This document shows, one piece after another, positions 1 through 6,738 of a stretch of DNA of 20,260 nt. A model generated the notes under the pieces. That model saw nothing but the letters and a program-made list of their open reading frames with translations. It was not told the DNA's origin and did no database searches. How positions within the stretch are numbered: the first letter of the stretch is position 1; every line of letters starts with the position of its first letter. The position numbers were made by a program, and so were the translations under genes. Location: the IMG/VR virus record IMGVR_UViG_3300046028_002034, positions 1 to 20,260 of that record. One strand, given 5' to 3'. The stretch comes from a virus.

Positions 1-471
1 GGCGCGGTCGTAATAGCCGCGGCTAGCGTACCAATCGCGCCGGTTGCCCCACCCGATCACGGCATAGCCCGCCGGAGTCTCCGGCAGACAATCGCGCCAG
101 TAGGCCCACAACGCGGAGGCCAGCACCGCGGCGGCCGCGCGGCGGTACTCGGTCGGCCAATATTGGCCGGTCGTGTAGTCCAGGCGCGCGCCATCCCATG
201 ACAGGCGACCGGAGAAAGCCGATTGGAAGGCATCCCGCAGCATGGCCGCCGTGATGGACGGTCGAAGCTCTACGGCGCGGAGCAAGGCGCGTGCGTCCCG
301 CAAGTCTCGGCCGATAGATCGAACCTCGGCCGCGTAGGATGCCCGGTCGTAATCGCGGGCGTCCAAGCCTGGACGCTGGCGGATGAAAGCGTCTAGCGCC
401 GTCAGGATCGCGTCTCGTTCGGTCGCGTCATTGGTGGCGGTATCGGTGGGGGCGTGTGCGAGTGTTTCCAT
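1..471 (-). CDS. Hypothetical phage/plasmid-type protein, 3' end cut by window edge
   Basis: An open frame of 157 codons runs leftward from an ATG at 471 and is still open at position 1, so the C-terminus lies outside the window. The start is supported by CACTAGAGG eight bases upstream, the same signal used by the next two leftward genes. The N-terminal 20 residues are Thr/Ala/Asp-rich and probably disordered. A helical stretch follows (AILTALDAFIRQRPGLDARD, then RDLRDARALLRAVELR), and then an aromatic, Arg-rich part (TGQYWPTEYRRAAAAVLASALWAYW) ending in NRRDWYASRGYYDRA. From memory this pattern resembles uncharacterised proteins of phages and plasmids; I know of no assigned function. It is the last visible gene of a leftward cluster divergent from the structural genes, where regulatory or replication-associated genes often lie. 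Confidence 0.75.
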   Translation of the reverse strand, partial: METLAHAPTDTATNDATERDAILTALDAFIRQRPGLDARDYDRASYAAEVRSIGRDLRDARALLRAVELRPSITAAMLRDAFQSAFSGRLSWDGARLDYTTGQYWPTEYRRAAAAVLASALWAYWRDCLPETPAGYAVIGWGNRRDWYASRGYYDRA

Positions 472-479
472 GATAGTTT

Positions 480-488
480 CCTCTAGTG
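480..488 (-). promoter_or_regulatory. Ribosome binding site, CACTAGAGG copy 1
   Basis: The minus strand reads CACTAGAGG, with eight bases between its last G and the ATG at 471. AGAGG is a plausible Shine-Dalgarno core. The identical 9-mer precedes the other two leftward genes, which is more conservation than a ribosome binding site needs. Confidence 0.7.
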
Positions 489-509
489 GATTGTGGGTCT
501 AGTCGATTG

Positions 510-692
510 TCACGCATTGCGCGCGATATTGCAAAAGATTCTGTAGTGGCCCATAGCCGTGCGGTAATCGTCGCACCGCACGCAGTCGTGTATCTCACCG
601 CGAGCCGTGCGGATCGTAACGCCGTAAAATGCTGGCCCTTTGGATGCATACACCGACCAGCCGTTAGCGTAGAGCTTAATTTTCGGTTTCAT
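510..692 (-). CDS. Small hypothetical protein, 60 aa
   Basis: A 60-residue protein beginning MKPKIKLYANGWSVYA. The ATG at 692 has CACTAGAGG eight bases upstream. It has three cysteines (residues 37, 40 and 54) in the pattern HDCVRC...H...FC, so a small metal-binding fold is conceivable, but the spacing matches no named finger that I recognise. The MKPKIK start followed by a Trp/Tyr-rich segment is, from memory, common among very small phage proteins with no known role. It lies between the two other leftward genes and shares their translation signal, which argues that it is translated. Overlapping frames on both strands lack such a signal. Confidence 0.6.
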   Translation of the reverse strand: MKPKIKLYANGWSVYASKGPAFYGVTIRTARGEIHDCVRCDDYRTAMGHYRIFCNIARNA

Positions 693-700
693 GGTATTGC

Positions 701-709
701 CCTCTAGTG
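701..709 (-). promoter_or_regulatory. Ribosome binding site, CACTAGAGG copy 2
   Basis: CACTAGAGG on the minus strand, eight bases before the ATG at 692. It is identical to the copies at 480-488 and 1060-1068. A partial copy (CTAGAGG, 721-727) sits at the end of the neighbouring hairpin. Confidence 0.7.
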
Positions 710-723
710 TTAGTCAACATCCT

Positions 724-752
724 CTAGCCGTCCCCATCAGCGGGACGGCTAG
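724..752 (-). terminator. Perfect 11-bp intergenic hairpin, possible weak terminator or processing site
   Basis: CTAGCCGTCCC (724-734) is exactly complementary to GGGACGGCTAG (742-752), with a 7-base loop. It lies between the stop of the leftward 95-aa gene (763) and the start of the 60-aa gene (692). Neither side has a U-run, so it is not a textbook intrinsic terminator. It could attenuate transcription, stabilise the upstream mRNA or be an RNase cleavage site. The stem is clear; the role is inferred. Confidence 0.45.
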
Positions 753-762
753 CAGCTAGCGA

Positions 763-1050
763 TTAGTACACTCGCGCATCATCCTCATCGGTATAGCCTT
801 GCAAATCCAAGTAAAACGACAAGGCATCGAATCGCAATTCCGTGATTTCGTCCATACGGATGTTAATCGCGTCGCATTCGGTTTCCGTAAAGAGCGGATT
901 CCATCGGCCATCGCCATCATAGTGGCCGACACCTTCGGGCGCATCATCGGGATGAAACGCGCGATTTTCGGCAGACAACGCCGAAAGGAATGCGTGGGCA
1001 TCCGCAGCGTTGCGGATGGGTTGCAGCATGTAAGTGGGAATCGTGGACAT
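763..1050 (-). CDS. Small acidic hypothetical protein, 95 aa
   Basis: A 95-residue acidic protein: MSTIPTYMLQPIRNAADAHA, then HPDDAPEGVGHYDGDGRWNP, then LFTETECDAINIRMDEITEL. The ATG at 1050 has CACTAGAGG nine bases upstream. The organisation (a short N-terminal strand, a helix AADAHAFLSALSAE, a loop with GHYDGDGR, and a second helix after PLFTETE) resembles small uncharacterised proteins from phages and plasmids of GC-rich proteobacteria. No catalytic motif is recognised. It is the promoter-proximal gene of the leftward cluster. A 127-aa frame overlapping it on the same strand has Arg/Pro/Met-rich shadow composition and was not chosen. Confidence 0.65.
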   Translation of the reverse strand: MSTIPTYMLQPIRNAADAHAFLSALSAENRAFHPDDAPEGVGHYDGDGRWNPLFTETECDAINIRMDEITELRFDALSFYLDLQGYTDEDDARVY

Positions 1051-1059
1051 GGTGAGTAA

Positions 1060-1068
1060 CCTCTAGTG
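1060..1068 (-). promoter_or_regulatory. Ribosome binding site, CACTAGAGG copy 3
   Basis: CACTAGAGG on the minus strand, nine bases before the ATG at 1050. It is the third exact copy of the motif. Confidence 0.7.
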
Positions 1069-1086
1069 AATGAATCGGTATGCACT

Positions 1087-1115
1087 ATGATACGAAAAAA
1101 AAGGGAAAGTTTTAC
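1087..1115 (-). promoter_or_regulatory. Candidate leftward promoter (weak)
   Basis: On the minus strand TATCAT (1087-1092) matches five of six bases of a -10 box and would start transcription about 30 bases before the ATG at 1050. It is preceded by a run of eight T on that strand. The hexamer 17 bases upstream (GTAAAA, 1110-1115) is a poor -35 box. This is the best candidate I see near the first leftward gene, but an activator or another promoter further right is equally possible. Confidence 0.25.
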
Positions 1116-1152
1116 CGGATGATTCCAGAATGGATGCAATCGCCAGGTCTGG

Positions 1153-1186
1153 CGGTAGGTAGTCGGTAGGCGGTAGATAGGTAGCG
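1153..1186. repeat. GGTAG-type repeat cluster, left group
   Basis: CGGTAGG, CGGTAGG, CGGTAGA and AGGTAGC follow each other within 34 bases, in the opposite orientation to the larger cluster at 1384-1613. A single TTGCCTACC in the other orientation follows at 1200-1208. Looser GGTA/GTAG copies continue at 1245-1280. Spacing is irregular (11 and 7 bases), unlike the 9-base steps on the right. Confidence 0.6.
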
Positions 1187-1296
1187 GATTGGGGCGAGAT
1201 TGCCTACCGTGCCGCGCTTGAAAAATAGAGCTGAAAGCATGGGATAGGTAAATTAGGTAGTCAGTAGATGGAAAGGTAAGGATTCTAGAGTGTTAT

Positions 1297-1312
1297 AGTG
1301 TAGTAATACACT
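1297..1312. promoter_or_regulatory. Small palindrome, possible operator
   Basis: AGTGTA GTAA TACACT is a perfect 6-bp dyad with a 4-base centre in an AT-rich patch of a GC-rich intergenic region. TATAGT (1294-1299) overlaps its left edge and a second TATAGT lies at 1324-1329, but neither has a convincing -35 partner. A repressor operator is possible; no repressor gene is in view. Confidence 0.3.
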
Positions 1313-1383
1313 GATGTTTGCAATATAGTACCAGTCGGGCGCACGCCGTCGAGCCGCACCGACTGAAAACAGGGTGTCTAAAG

Positions 1384-1613
1384 TGCCTATGTTGCCTACC
1401 GCCGCTACCTACCGCCTATCAGCTCCCAATCCGCACCTGTTGCGACCAGGCCACACGCCTTGTGGTGGATTGCCTACAATGCCTACCGCATGGCGATTGC
1501 CTACCTTGCCTACCATGCGACCGACTACCTACAATGCCTACCAATACCGCATGGCCTACATTACCTACCGCATGGGGGCGCGTAGCCAGTAGGCTATGCC
1601 TACCTTGCCTGTT
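1384..1613. repeat. TGCCTACC repeat cluster with 9-bp steps, right group
   Basis: Copies of TGCCTACC or one-base variants start at 1384, 1393, 1471, 1480, 1498, 1507, 1516 (TGCGACC), 1535, 1597 and 1606. Five pairs are exactly 9 bases apart (1384/1393, 1471/1480, 1498/1507, 1507/1516, 1597/1606). CTACAATGCCTACC occurs twice exactly (1474-1487, 1529-1542) and TACCGCATGG three times (1484-1493, 1545-1554, 1566-1575). The unit is too short and the gaps too irregular for CRISPR. Iteron-like protein binding sites are the closest known type, but a 9-bp step is shorter than typical plasmid iterons. Confidence 0.75.
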
Positions 1614-1660
1614 GCGTGATCGCTACACGCTGTCGCTTCCAGGCCACTAGCACGAGGCCG

Positions 1661-1719
1661 GGGGGCAGGGCCGAGCAACTGGCCGTAACAGTTTCGGTGC
1701 CCCCACGCAAAATTTTTTT
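1661..1719 (+). terminator. Possible terminator: GC-rich dyad followed by T-run
   Basis: GGGGGCA (1661-1667) can pair with TGCCCCC (1698-1704). The 30-base loop itself contains GGCC...GGCC. Eight bases after the stem comes a run of seven T (1713-1719). The long loop and the gap before the T-run make this weak. If real, it would stop rightward transcription entering the terminase genes from the repeat region. Confidence 0.3.
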
Positions 1720-1788
1720 CTGCTACAAGTTCACAACCGATAGTCTTACGAATTTTGGTCTAGAGCCAAAAAAGTCCAAAAGTTGCAC

Positions 1789-1817
1789 CCACCGCAAGGT
1801 GGCGGTAGGCTTACCGC
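1789..1817 (+). promoter_or_regulatory. Two tandem hairpins directly before the small terminase start
   Basis: CCACC-GCAA-GGTGG (1789-1802, a GNRA-type loop) is followed at once by GCGGTA-GGCT-TACCGC (1802-1817, sharing G1802). One base later comes the ATG at 1819. The only Shine-Dalgarno-like bases (GTAGG, 1805-1809) lie inside the second hairpin, so folding could limit translation of the small terminase. A binding site for a protein, including the terminase itself, is an alternative. Confidence 0.45.
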
Positions 1818-1818
1818 T

Positions 1819-2292
1819 ATGTTCAAGTCGTTGCCGTTTGAGGCTCGTCAGCTTGTTGCCACCGAGGCGCGCTTGCAGCGCATCTATGATGCGGCGGCGT
1901 TGGGGTTGAAGGGTGATGCCCTGGCGTTAGCTGCGGGGATGCTGCCGGTTGAGTACCGGCGGTTGTGCCAGATGGATGCGATGGCGGCGATGGCGGAGGC
2001 CAAGGGGCGAGCGGACTCCGAGGTGGAGCTTGCGACCCATTTGAGGGAGGCTGCAAGGAATGGCGATGCCAAAGCGGCGCTTGCGATCTTGCAGCACACT
2101 CACGGGTGGGTGGCCAAGCAGCAGGTGCAGGTTGACGTTACGCAGCAGATCAGCATCTCTGCGGCGTTGCGAGAGGCGGAGTCTCGCGTCATTGATGGTC
2201 GAGTGGCGTCACCGCTTGCGGCTGCATTGAGTCGTGCGGAGGATGCCATGACGCTACCAGCGGAGGCGCAGCGTGCAGACGCCCATCTATAG
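1819..2292 (+). CDS. terS: Probable terminase small subunit, 157 aa
   Basis: The small terminase recognises phage DNA and hands it to the large subunit for packaging. The assignment rests mainly on position: it lies directly upstream of an unmistakable large terminase and overlaps it by 20 bases. The N-terminal part (QRIYDAAALGLKGDALALAA, then GMLPVEYRRL) looks like a helix-turn-helix DNA-binding unit, as expected for this role. The middle is helical and charged (EVELATHLREAARNGDAKAA, ending in ILQHTHGWV), which suits oligomerisation. The frame also extends upstream to a TTG at 1783, but that would add a Gly/Pro string translated from the hairpin region, so the ATG at 1819 (MFKSLPFEARQLVATEA) is preferred. 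Small subunits diverge quickly, so low similarity is expected. Confidence 0.7.
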   Translation: MFKSLPFEARQLVATEARLQRIYDAAALGLKGDALALAAGMLPVEYRRLCQMDAMAAMAEAKGRADSEVELATHLREAARNGDAKAALAILQHTHGWVAKQQVQVDVTQQISISAALREAESRVIDGRVASPLAAALSRAEDAMTLPAEAQRADAHL

Positions 2293-3799
2293 CGCCGAGG
2301 AAGAAGAAACCCTGATGGCGCGGCTGTGGTCGCCTGCCGTCAAGGACGACCCGGAGGCGTTTGTGCTGTTCGTGTTCCCGTGGGGGCAGAAGGGCACCCC
2401 GTTGGAGCACTTCAAGGGGCCGCGACGGTGGCAACGGAAGGTGCTGCGCGACATCGCGGCGCACATCGCCCGCAACAAGGAGTTGACCAACTTCGAAGTG
2501 CTGCGCATGGCGACGGCTTCGGGGCGTGGTATCGGCAAGTCGGCGCTCGTGTCCTGGCTTATTTTGTGGATGCTGACGACGCGGATAGGCTCCACAACCA
2601 TCGTTTCGGCCAACAGTGAGAGCCAGTTGCGCTCCATCACCTGGGCAGAAGTCACAAAATGGCTTGCGCTGATGATGAACAGCCATTGGTTTGAGGTGAG
2701 TGCGACCCGTGTGATGCCGGCGAAGTGGTTGGCGGAGCTGGTTGAGCGCGATCTCAAGAAGGGTACGCGCTACTGGTCGGTCGAAGGCCGGTTGTGGAGC
2801 GAGGAAAACCCGGATGCCTACGCCGGCGTTCACAATTTCGACGGCGTTTTGGTCATTTTCGACGAGGCAAGCGGTATTCCCGACCCGATTTGGTCGGTGA
2901 CGGCCGGATTTTTCACGGAAAACACGCCAAATCGCTTCTGGATGGCGTTTTCCAACCCACGACGGCCGGAGGGCTACTTCTATGAGTGCTTCAACGCGAA
3001 AAGGGACTTCTGGACAACGCAAAACATCGACGCGCGCACCGTCGAAGACACCGATAAAGCGGTCTACGAGCAAATCATCGCGGAATACGGCGTTGACAGC
3101 CCCCAAGCCCGAGTGGAAGTCTACGGAGAGTTCCCCTCTGACGGCGACGACCAGTTCATCAGCCCCCGGTTGGTGGACGAGGCTATGGCGCGGCCTCGTT
3201 TCAAGGATGAAAACGCTCCGCGAGTGATTGGAGTAGATCCCGCGCGCGGCGGGGCGGATGCGACGGTCATCGCCGTGCGCCAAGGGCGCGATTTGATTGC
3301 CCTGCACCGCTATCGGGGCGAGGATACGATGGCGACGGTGGGGCGGGTGATTGACGCCATTGAGCAGTACCGCCCGGCGCTGACGGTGATTGACGAGGGC
3401 GGCTTGGGCTACGGCATCCTTGACAGGCTCAAGGAGCAGCGTTACAAGGTACGAGGCGTGAACTTCGGTTGGAAGTCGCGTAATCCGGCTGCCTGGCAGA
3501 ACAAGCGTTCCGAAATGTGGGCGGACATGCGAGAATGGCTGAAAGGTGCAAGTGTGCCCGATGATCGGGTGCTGAAAGCCGATTTTGTCGGCCCGCACCA
3601 GAAGTTCAACTCCGCTGGTGCAATCCTTTTGGAGAGCAAGAAAGACATGAAAGCCCGTGGTTTGGCCTCGCCTGATGCGGCTGACGCCATCGCCGTGACG
3701 TTTGCATACCCTGTTGCCAGCCGCACGGAGCGCCCGTCTGAGCGGCGCGTCACGCTGCGTGAGGGCGGTGGTATGTCCGGCAGTTGGATGAGCGCCTGA
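2273..3799 (+). CDS. terL: Terminase large subunit (packaging ATPase and nuclease), 508 aa
   Basis: This is the DNA-packaging motor at the portal: an N-terminal ATPase drives DNA into the procapsid and a C-terminal RNase H-like nuclease cuts the concatemer. The Walker A loop is GRGIGKSA at residues 84-91. Walker B is VLVIFDEA (192-199) with D197 and E198. FSNPRR (226-231) fits the coupling motif. Nuclease carboxylates are seen as D322 in VIGVDPARGG, D374 in TVIDEGG, and D468/D471 in SPDAADAIA. All key residues are present, so it should be active. The start is GTG at 2273, with GGAGG six bases upstream inside the small subunit gene; the two frames overlap by 20 bases, which suggests coupled translation. 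The stop is followed two bases later by the portal GTG. Confidence 0.95.
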   Translation: MQTPIYSAEEEETLMARLWSPAVKDDPEAFVLFVFPWGQKGTPLEHFKGPRRWQRKVLRDIAAHIARNKELTNFEVLRMATASGRGIGKSALVSWLILWMLTTRIGSTTIVSANSESQLRSITWAEVTKWLALMMNSHWFEVSATRVMPAKWLAELVERDLKKGTRYWSVEGRLWSEENPDAYAGVHNFDGVLVIFDEASGIPDPIWSVTAGFFTENTPNRFWMAFSNPRRPEGYFYECFNAKRDFWTTQNIDARTVEDTDKAVYEQIIAEYGVDSPQARVEVYGEFPSDGDDQFISPRLVDEAMARPRFKDENAPRVIGVDPARGGADATVIAVRQGRDLIALHRYRGEDTMATVGRVIDAIEQYRPALTVIDEGGLGYGILDRLKEQRYKVRGVNFGWKSRNPAAWQNKRSEMWADMREWLKGASVPDDRVLKADFVGPHQKFNSAGAILLESKKDMKARGLASPDAADAIAVTFAYPVASRTERPSERRVTLREGGGMSGSWMSA

Positions 3800-3801
3800 C
3801 C

Positions 3802-5976
3802 GTGGCGACTGATCCGGTAGGGATGCGGGCGGCGGCGCGGTCGAGTGCCCCCGCGCCCAAGGGCAAGAAGCGCAACACGCAGGACATCTTGGCGACGGCG
3901 CGCACGCGCATGGTGTCGGCCATCGCCGCCTATGCGGACAGCCGCGAAGATGAGCTGGACGACTTGCGGTTCATGGCCGGTAGCCCGGACAACCAGTGGC
4001 AGTGGCCGCAGGATGTCTTGGCGACACGCGGTTCGGTGCAGGGGCAGACGGTCAACGCGCGTCCGTGTTTGACCATCAACAAGCTCCCGCAGCACGTCCG
4101 GCAGGTCACGAACGAACAGCGGCAGAACCGCCCGGCCGGCAAGGTCATCCCGGTGGATGACAAGGCCGACATGGAGGTGGCCGAGATTTTCGACGGCATG
4201 GTGCGGCATATCGAGTACATCTCGGATGCCGATGTGGCCTACGACACCGCCTGCGACAATCAGGTGACGTTTGGCGAGGGGTACGTTCGCATCCTGACGA
4301 AGTACTGCGACGAGGACACCTTCGACCAAGACGTGTTTATCGGACGCATCCGCAACTCGTTCAGCGTGTACATGGACCCGACCATCCAAGACCCTACGGG
4401 CATGGATGCGGAATGGTGCTTCATCACCGAGGACATGACGCGCGACGAGTTTGAGCGCACATTCCCCGATGCTGAGCCGATATCGTCCATCATGCAGCGC
4501 GGGGTCGGTGACTCCGCGATGACGCAGTGGATCAGCCGCGAAACGGTGCGCATCGCGGAGTATTTCTACAAGGAATACACCCGCGCCACGCTCAACCTGT
4601 ACCCCAGCAACATCACGGCGTTTGCCGGCTCGCAAGAGGCCGCGCAGGCCGAAATGATGGGTCTGCCGGTCATCCGCACGCGCGAAGTGGACCGCTGCCA
4701 GGTCAAGTGGATCAAGACCAACGGCTACGAGATTCTTGAGGAACAGGACTGGCCGGGCGATTGGATTCCGGTCGTTCGCGCCATCGGCAACGAGTTTGAA
4801 GTCGATGGGCGCATGTACGTCTCCGGCCTTGTGCGCAACGCCAAGGACGCGCAGCGGATGTACAACTACTGGGTGAGCCAGGAAGCGGAAATGCTCGCCT
4901 TGGCGCCCAAGGCGCCGTTCATCGGCTACGGTGGCCAGTTTGAGGGCTACGAGCAGCAGTGGAAAACAGCCAACACCAACAACTGGCCGTACCTTGAGGT
5001 CAACCCGGATGTGACGGACGGGCAGGGCGGCGTGTTGCCGCTCCCCGCGCGCGCGCAGCCGCCGATGGCTTCCAGCGGTCTGTTGCAGGCCAAGTTGGGC
5101 GCGGCGGATGACATCAAGAGCGCCACCGGGCAGTATGATTCAAGCCTCGGAGCGCAGTCCAACGAGCGTTCGGGCAAAGCAATTCTGGCGCGTGAGAAGC
5201 AGGGCGACACCGGCACGTTCCACTACATCGACAACATCGGTAGAACCGTCCGAGCTGTCACGCGCCAGATCATTGACCTGATACCGAAAATCTACGACAC
5301 GCAGCGTATCGCGCGCATCGTGGGGCTTGATGGCGAGGTCAAGACCGTCCGCATCGACCCGACGCAGCCGGAGCCGGTTCGCAAGATCACGGACGAACAG
5401 GGCGTGGTGCTTGAGAAGATCTACAACCCGTCTGTCGGCAAGTACGATGTCCGCGTGACCACCGGCCCGTCGTACATGACGAAGCGCCAGGAAGCGATGG
5501 ACGCCATGAGCCAGATTCTCACGGCCAACCCGGACTTGTGGCCGGTGGCGGGCGACCTGTTCGTGAAGAACATGGACTGGCCGGGCGCGCAGGAAATTGC
5601 CAAGCGCCTTGGCAAGATGATCGACCCGAAGCTGCTGACCGACGAGGAAAACCCGGCGTTGCAGGCTGCCAACATGCAGATGCAGGCGATGGCGCAAGAG
5701 ATGGACATGATGCACGCGATGCTCCAAAAGGTGCAGACGTCCATGGAAGCGCGTGAAGTGGACATCAAGGCGTATGAGGCCGAAACCAAGCGGATTGCCG
5801 CGGTGCAGGAACAGATGACGCCTGAGCAGATCCAAGACATCGTGCTTGGCACGCTCAACGGCATGATGACTTCGGGCGACTTGGCGCCGGAAATGCCCGA
5901 AATGCCGGAAGCCCCGCCTGACATGGGTATGGGGATGCCGCCTGACGGGATGATGCCGCCAGAGGGTATGGCATGA
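3802..5976 (+). CDS. Portal protein, P22 gp1-like, 724 aa
   Basis: The portal is the dodecameric ring at one capsid vertex through which DNA enters and leaves. Length (724 aa) and position between large terminase and the head genes match P22 gp1 (725 aa). The central part has the expected portal features (NKLPQHVRQVTNEQRQNRPA, then YVRILTKY, and later TGQYDSSLGAQSNERSGKAI before ILAREKQGD). The region after about residue 600 is helical and Met/Gln-rich, as for the P22 helical barrel, and it ends in a Met/Pro tail (MGMGMPPDGMMPPEGMA). The frame is open back to a TTG at 3784. The GTG at 3802 was chosen because it follows the terminase stop by two bases and gives the family length, although its ribosome binding site is weak. 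Confidence 0.9.
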   Translation: MATDPVGMRAAARSSAPAPKGKKRNTQDILATARTRMVSAIAAYADSREDELDDLRFMAGSPDNQWQWPQDVLATRGSVQGQTVNARPCLTINKLPQHVRQVTNEQRQNRPAGKVIPVDDKADMEVAEIFDGMVRHIEYISDADVAYDTACDNQVTFGEGYVRILTKYCDEDTFDQDVFIGRIRNSFSVYMDPTIQDPTGMDAEWCFITEDMTRDEFERTFPDAEPISSIMQRGVGDSAMTQWISRETVRIAEYFYKEYTRATLNLYPSNITAFAGSQEAAQAEMMGLPVIRTREVDRCQVKWIKTNGYEILEEQDWPGDWIPVVRAIGNEFEVDGRMYVSGLVRNAKDAQRMYNYWVSQEAEMLALAPKAPFIGYGGQFEGYEQQWKTANTNNWPYLEVNPDVTDGQGGVLPLPARAQPPMASSGLLQAKLGAADDIKSATGQYDSSLGAQSNERSGKAILAREKQGDTGTFHYIDNIGRTVRAVTRQIIDLIPKIYDTQRIARIVGLDGEVKTVRIDPTQPEPVRKITDEQGVVLEKIYNPSVGKYDVRVTTGPSYMTKRQEAMDAMSQILTANPDLWPVAGDLFVKNMDWPGAQEIAKRLGKMIDPKLLTDEENPALQAANMQMQAMAQEMDMMHAMLQKVQTSMEAREVDIKAYEAETKRIAAVQEQMTPEQIQDIVLGTLNGMMTSGDLAPEMPEMPEAPPDMGMGMPPDGMMPPEGMA

Positions 5977-6335
5977 AAGCCTCAGAGTTCGTAGGCCACC
6001 TGTTTGCCGCGCGCGACGTTGCGCACTCGGTTCATCTGAGTACGCGCAGCTACGCCCGTCACCAAACGTTGGCGGGCTTCTATGACGGCATCGTTGACCT
6101 TGCCGACACCTTCGCGGAGGCGTATCAGGGCCGGCATGGGTTGATGGGTGCGGTGACAATGGCGCCGATCAAAAAGACCGGCAACATCGTTGAGTTCTTG
6201 CAGGCGTCACTTGCAGAGGTTGAGGCCAACCGCTACAAGGTCTGCGAGAAGGACGACACCGCGATTCAGAACATCATTGACGAGATTGTTGGCCTGTACC
6301 TTTCCACCCTCTACAAACTGAGGTTCTTGGCCTAA
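5973..6335 (+). CDS. DUF5856-like helical phage protein, 120 aa
   Basis: The ATG overlaps the portal stop (ATGA), with AGAGGG six bases upstream, so translation is probably coupled. The sequence is all-helical in appearance: FVGHLFAARDVAHSVHL, then GFYDGIVDLADTFAEAYQGR, and a strongly conserved-looking end, NRYKVCEKDDTAIQNIIDEI followed by VGLYLSTLYKLRFLA. From memory this ending is characteristic of a widespread phage family annotated DUF5856, which has been compared with Dps/ferritin-like four-helix bundles; no function is established to my knowledge. The early His/Asp-rich helices would suit a metal site, but this is speculation. P22 has no gene in this place. Confidence 0.75.
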   Translation: MKASEFVGHLFAARDVAHSVHLSTRSYARHQTLAGFYDGIVDLADTFAEAYQGRHGLMGAVTMAPIKKTGNIVEFLQASLAEVEANRYKVCEKDDTAIQNIIDEIVGLYLSTLYKLRFLA

Positions 6336-6733
6336 TGGCTACCTACAACAAGTTCCAGGCGTGGGCTGAAAACATGCCGGAGGCGGCGAACCTCGCCACC
6401 GACCAGTTCGTGATTGCCCTGACCGACTCCGCGCCGGTTGCGACCAACAGTGTGTTGGCCGACATCACGCAGATTACCTACACCAACCTGTCCTCGCGCA
6501 ATGTCACCACGACGAGCGCATCGCAGACGGGCGGCACCTTCACGCTTGTCCTTGCCGACTTGGTGATGACGGCATCGGGCAGCGTCGGGCCGTTCCGGTA
6601 TGTGGTGCTGTTCGATGACACCGTGGCGGGCGACCCGCTCGTCGGATGGTGGGATTACGGCTCGTCTATCACGATGGCGAACACCGAAACCTTTACCGTT
6701 GACTTTACTGGCGCTGCCATCACCTTGAGTTAA
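6335..6733 (+). CDS. Putative virion beta-sandwich protein, 132 aa
   Basis: The stop of the previous gene and this ATG share one base (TAATG). The sequence MATYNKFQAWAENMPEAANL, then DQFVIALTDSAPVATNSV, then TYTNLSSRNVTTTSASQTGG, and the ending DYGSSITMANTETFTVDF, matches a pattern I recall from many tailed-phage structural clusters: a short helix, then a Ser/Thr-rich beta-sandwich with FRYVVLFDDTVAGDPLVGWW. Such proteins are usually called hypothetical or structural. It may decorate the head or belong to the fibre assembly encoded next to it. No enzymatic residues are recognised. Confidence 0.7.
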   Translation: MATYNKFQAWAENMPEAANLATDQFVIALTDSAPVATNSVLADITQITYTNLSSRNVTTTSASQTGGTFTLVLADLVMTASGSVGPFRYVVLFDDTVAGDPLVGWWDYGSSITMANTETFTVDFTGAAITLS

Positions 6734-6738
6734 AAACC

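Larger units (their letters stand above)
1051..1818. other. Divergent non-coding region between leftward genes and late genes
   Basis: About 770 bases lie between the leftward start at 1050 and the small terminase start at 1819. Open frames exist (for example 1318-1650 on +) but their products are low-complexity Cys/Leu/Pro strings produced by the repeats, with no start signal. The region contains GGTAGG/TGCCTACC repeats, a 6-bp palindrome at 1297-1312, a GC-rich dyad followed by a T-run near 1713, and two hairpins at 1789-1817. By position it is a candidate for regulatory sites, a packaging (pac) site or a replication origin. Nothing in the sequence decides between these. Confidence 0.6.

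Noticed and set aside
428-649. A 73-codon minus strand frame overlapping the first two leftward genes
   Set aside because: It overlaps two frames that each have the CACTAGAGG signal, while it has none itself.
1384-1613. Repeat cluster as a CRISPR array
   Set aside because: The units are 8-9 bp, often adjacent, with no unique spacers of constant length and no cas genes.
1318-1650. A 110-codon + strand frame and an overlapping 72-codon one
   Set aside because: The products are Cys/Leu/Pro-rich strings dictated by the TGCCTACC repeats, with no ribosome binding site and no domain-like sequence.
1783-1811. TTGCAC-N17-TAGGCT as a promoter for the small terminase, and the TTG at 1783 as its start
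   Set aside because: Both hexamers match the consensus at only three of six bases and the transcript would be nearly leaderless. The TTG start would add a low-complexity segment translated from the hairpins.
2189-3598. Long antisense open frames (also 3442-4635, 5140-6159, 12470-13705 and 13605-14723 on the minus strand)
   Set aside because: They lie opposite well-supported genes, are Arg/His-rich as expected for shadows in GC-rich DNA, and lack start signals.
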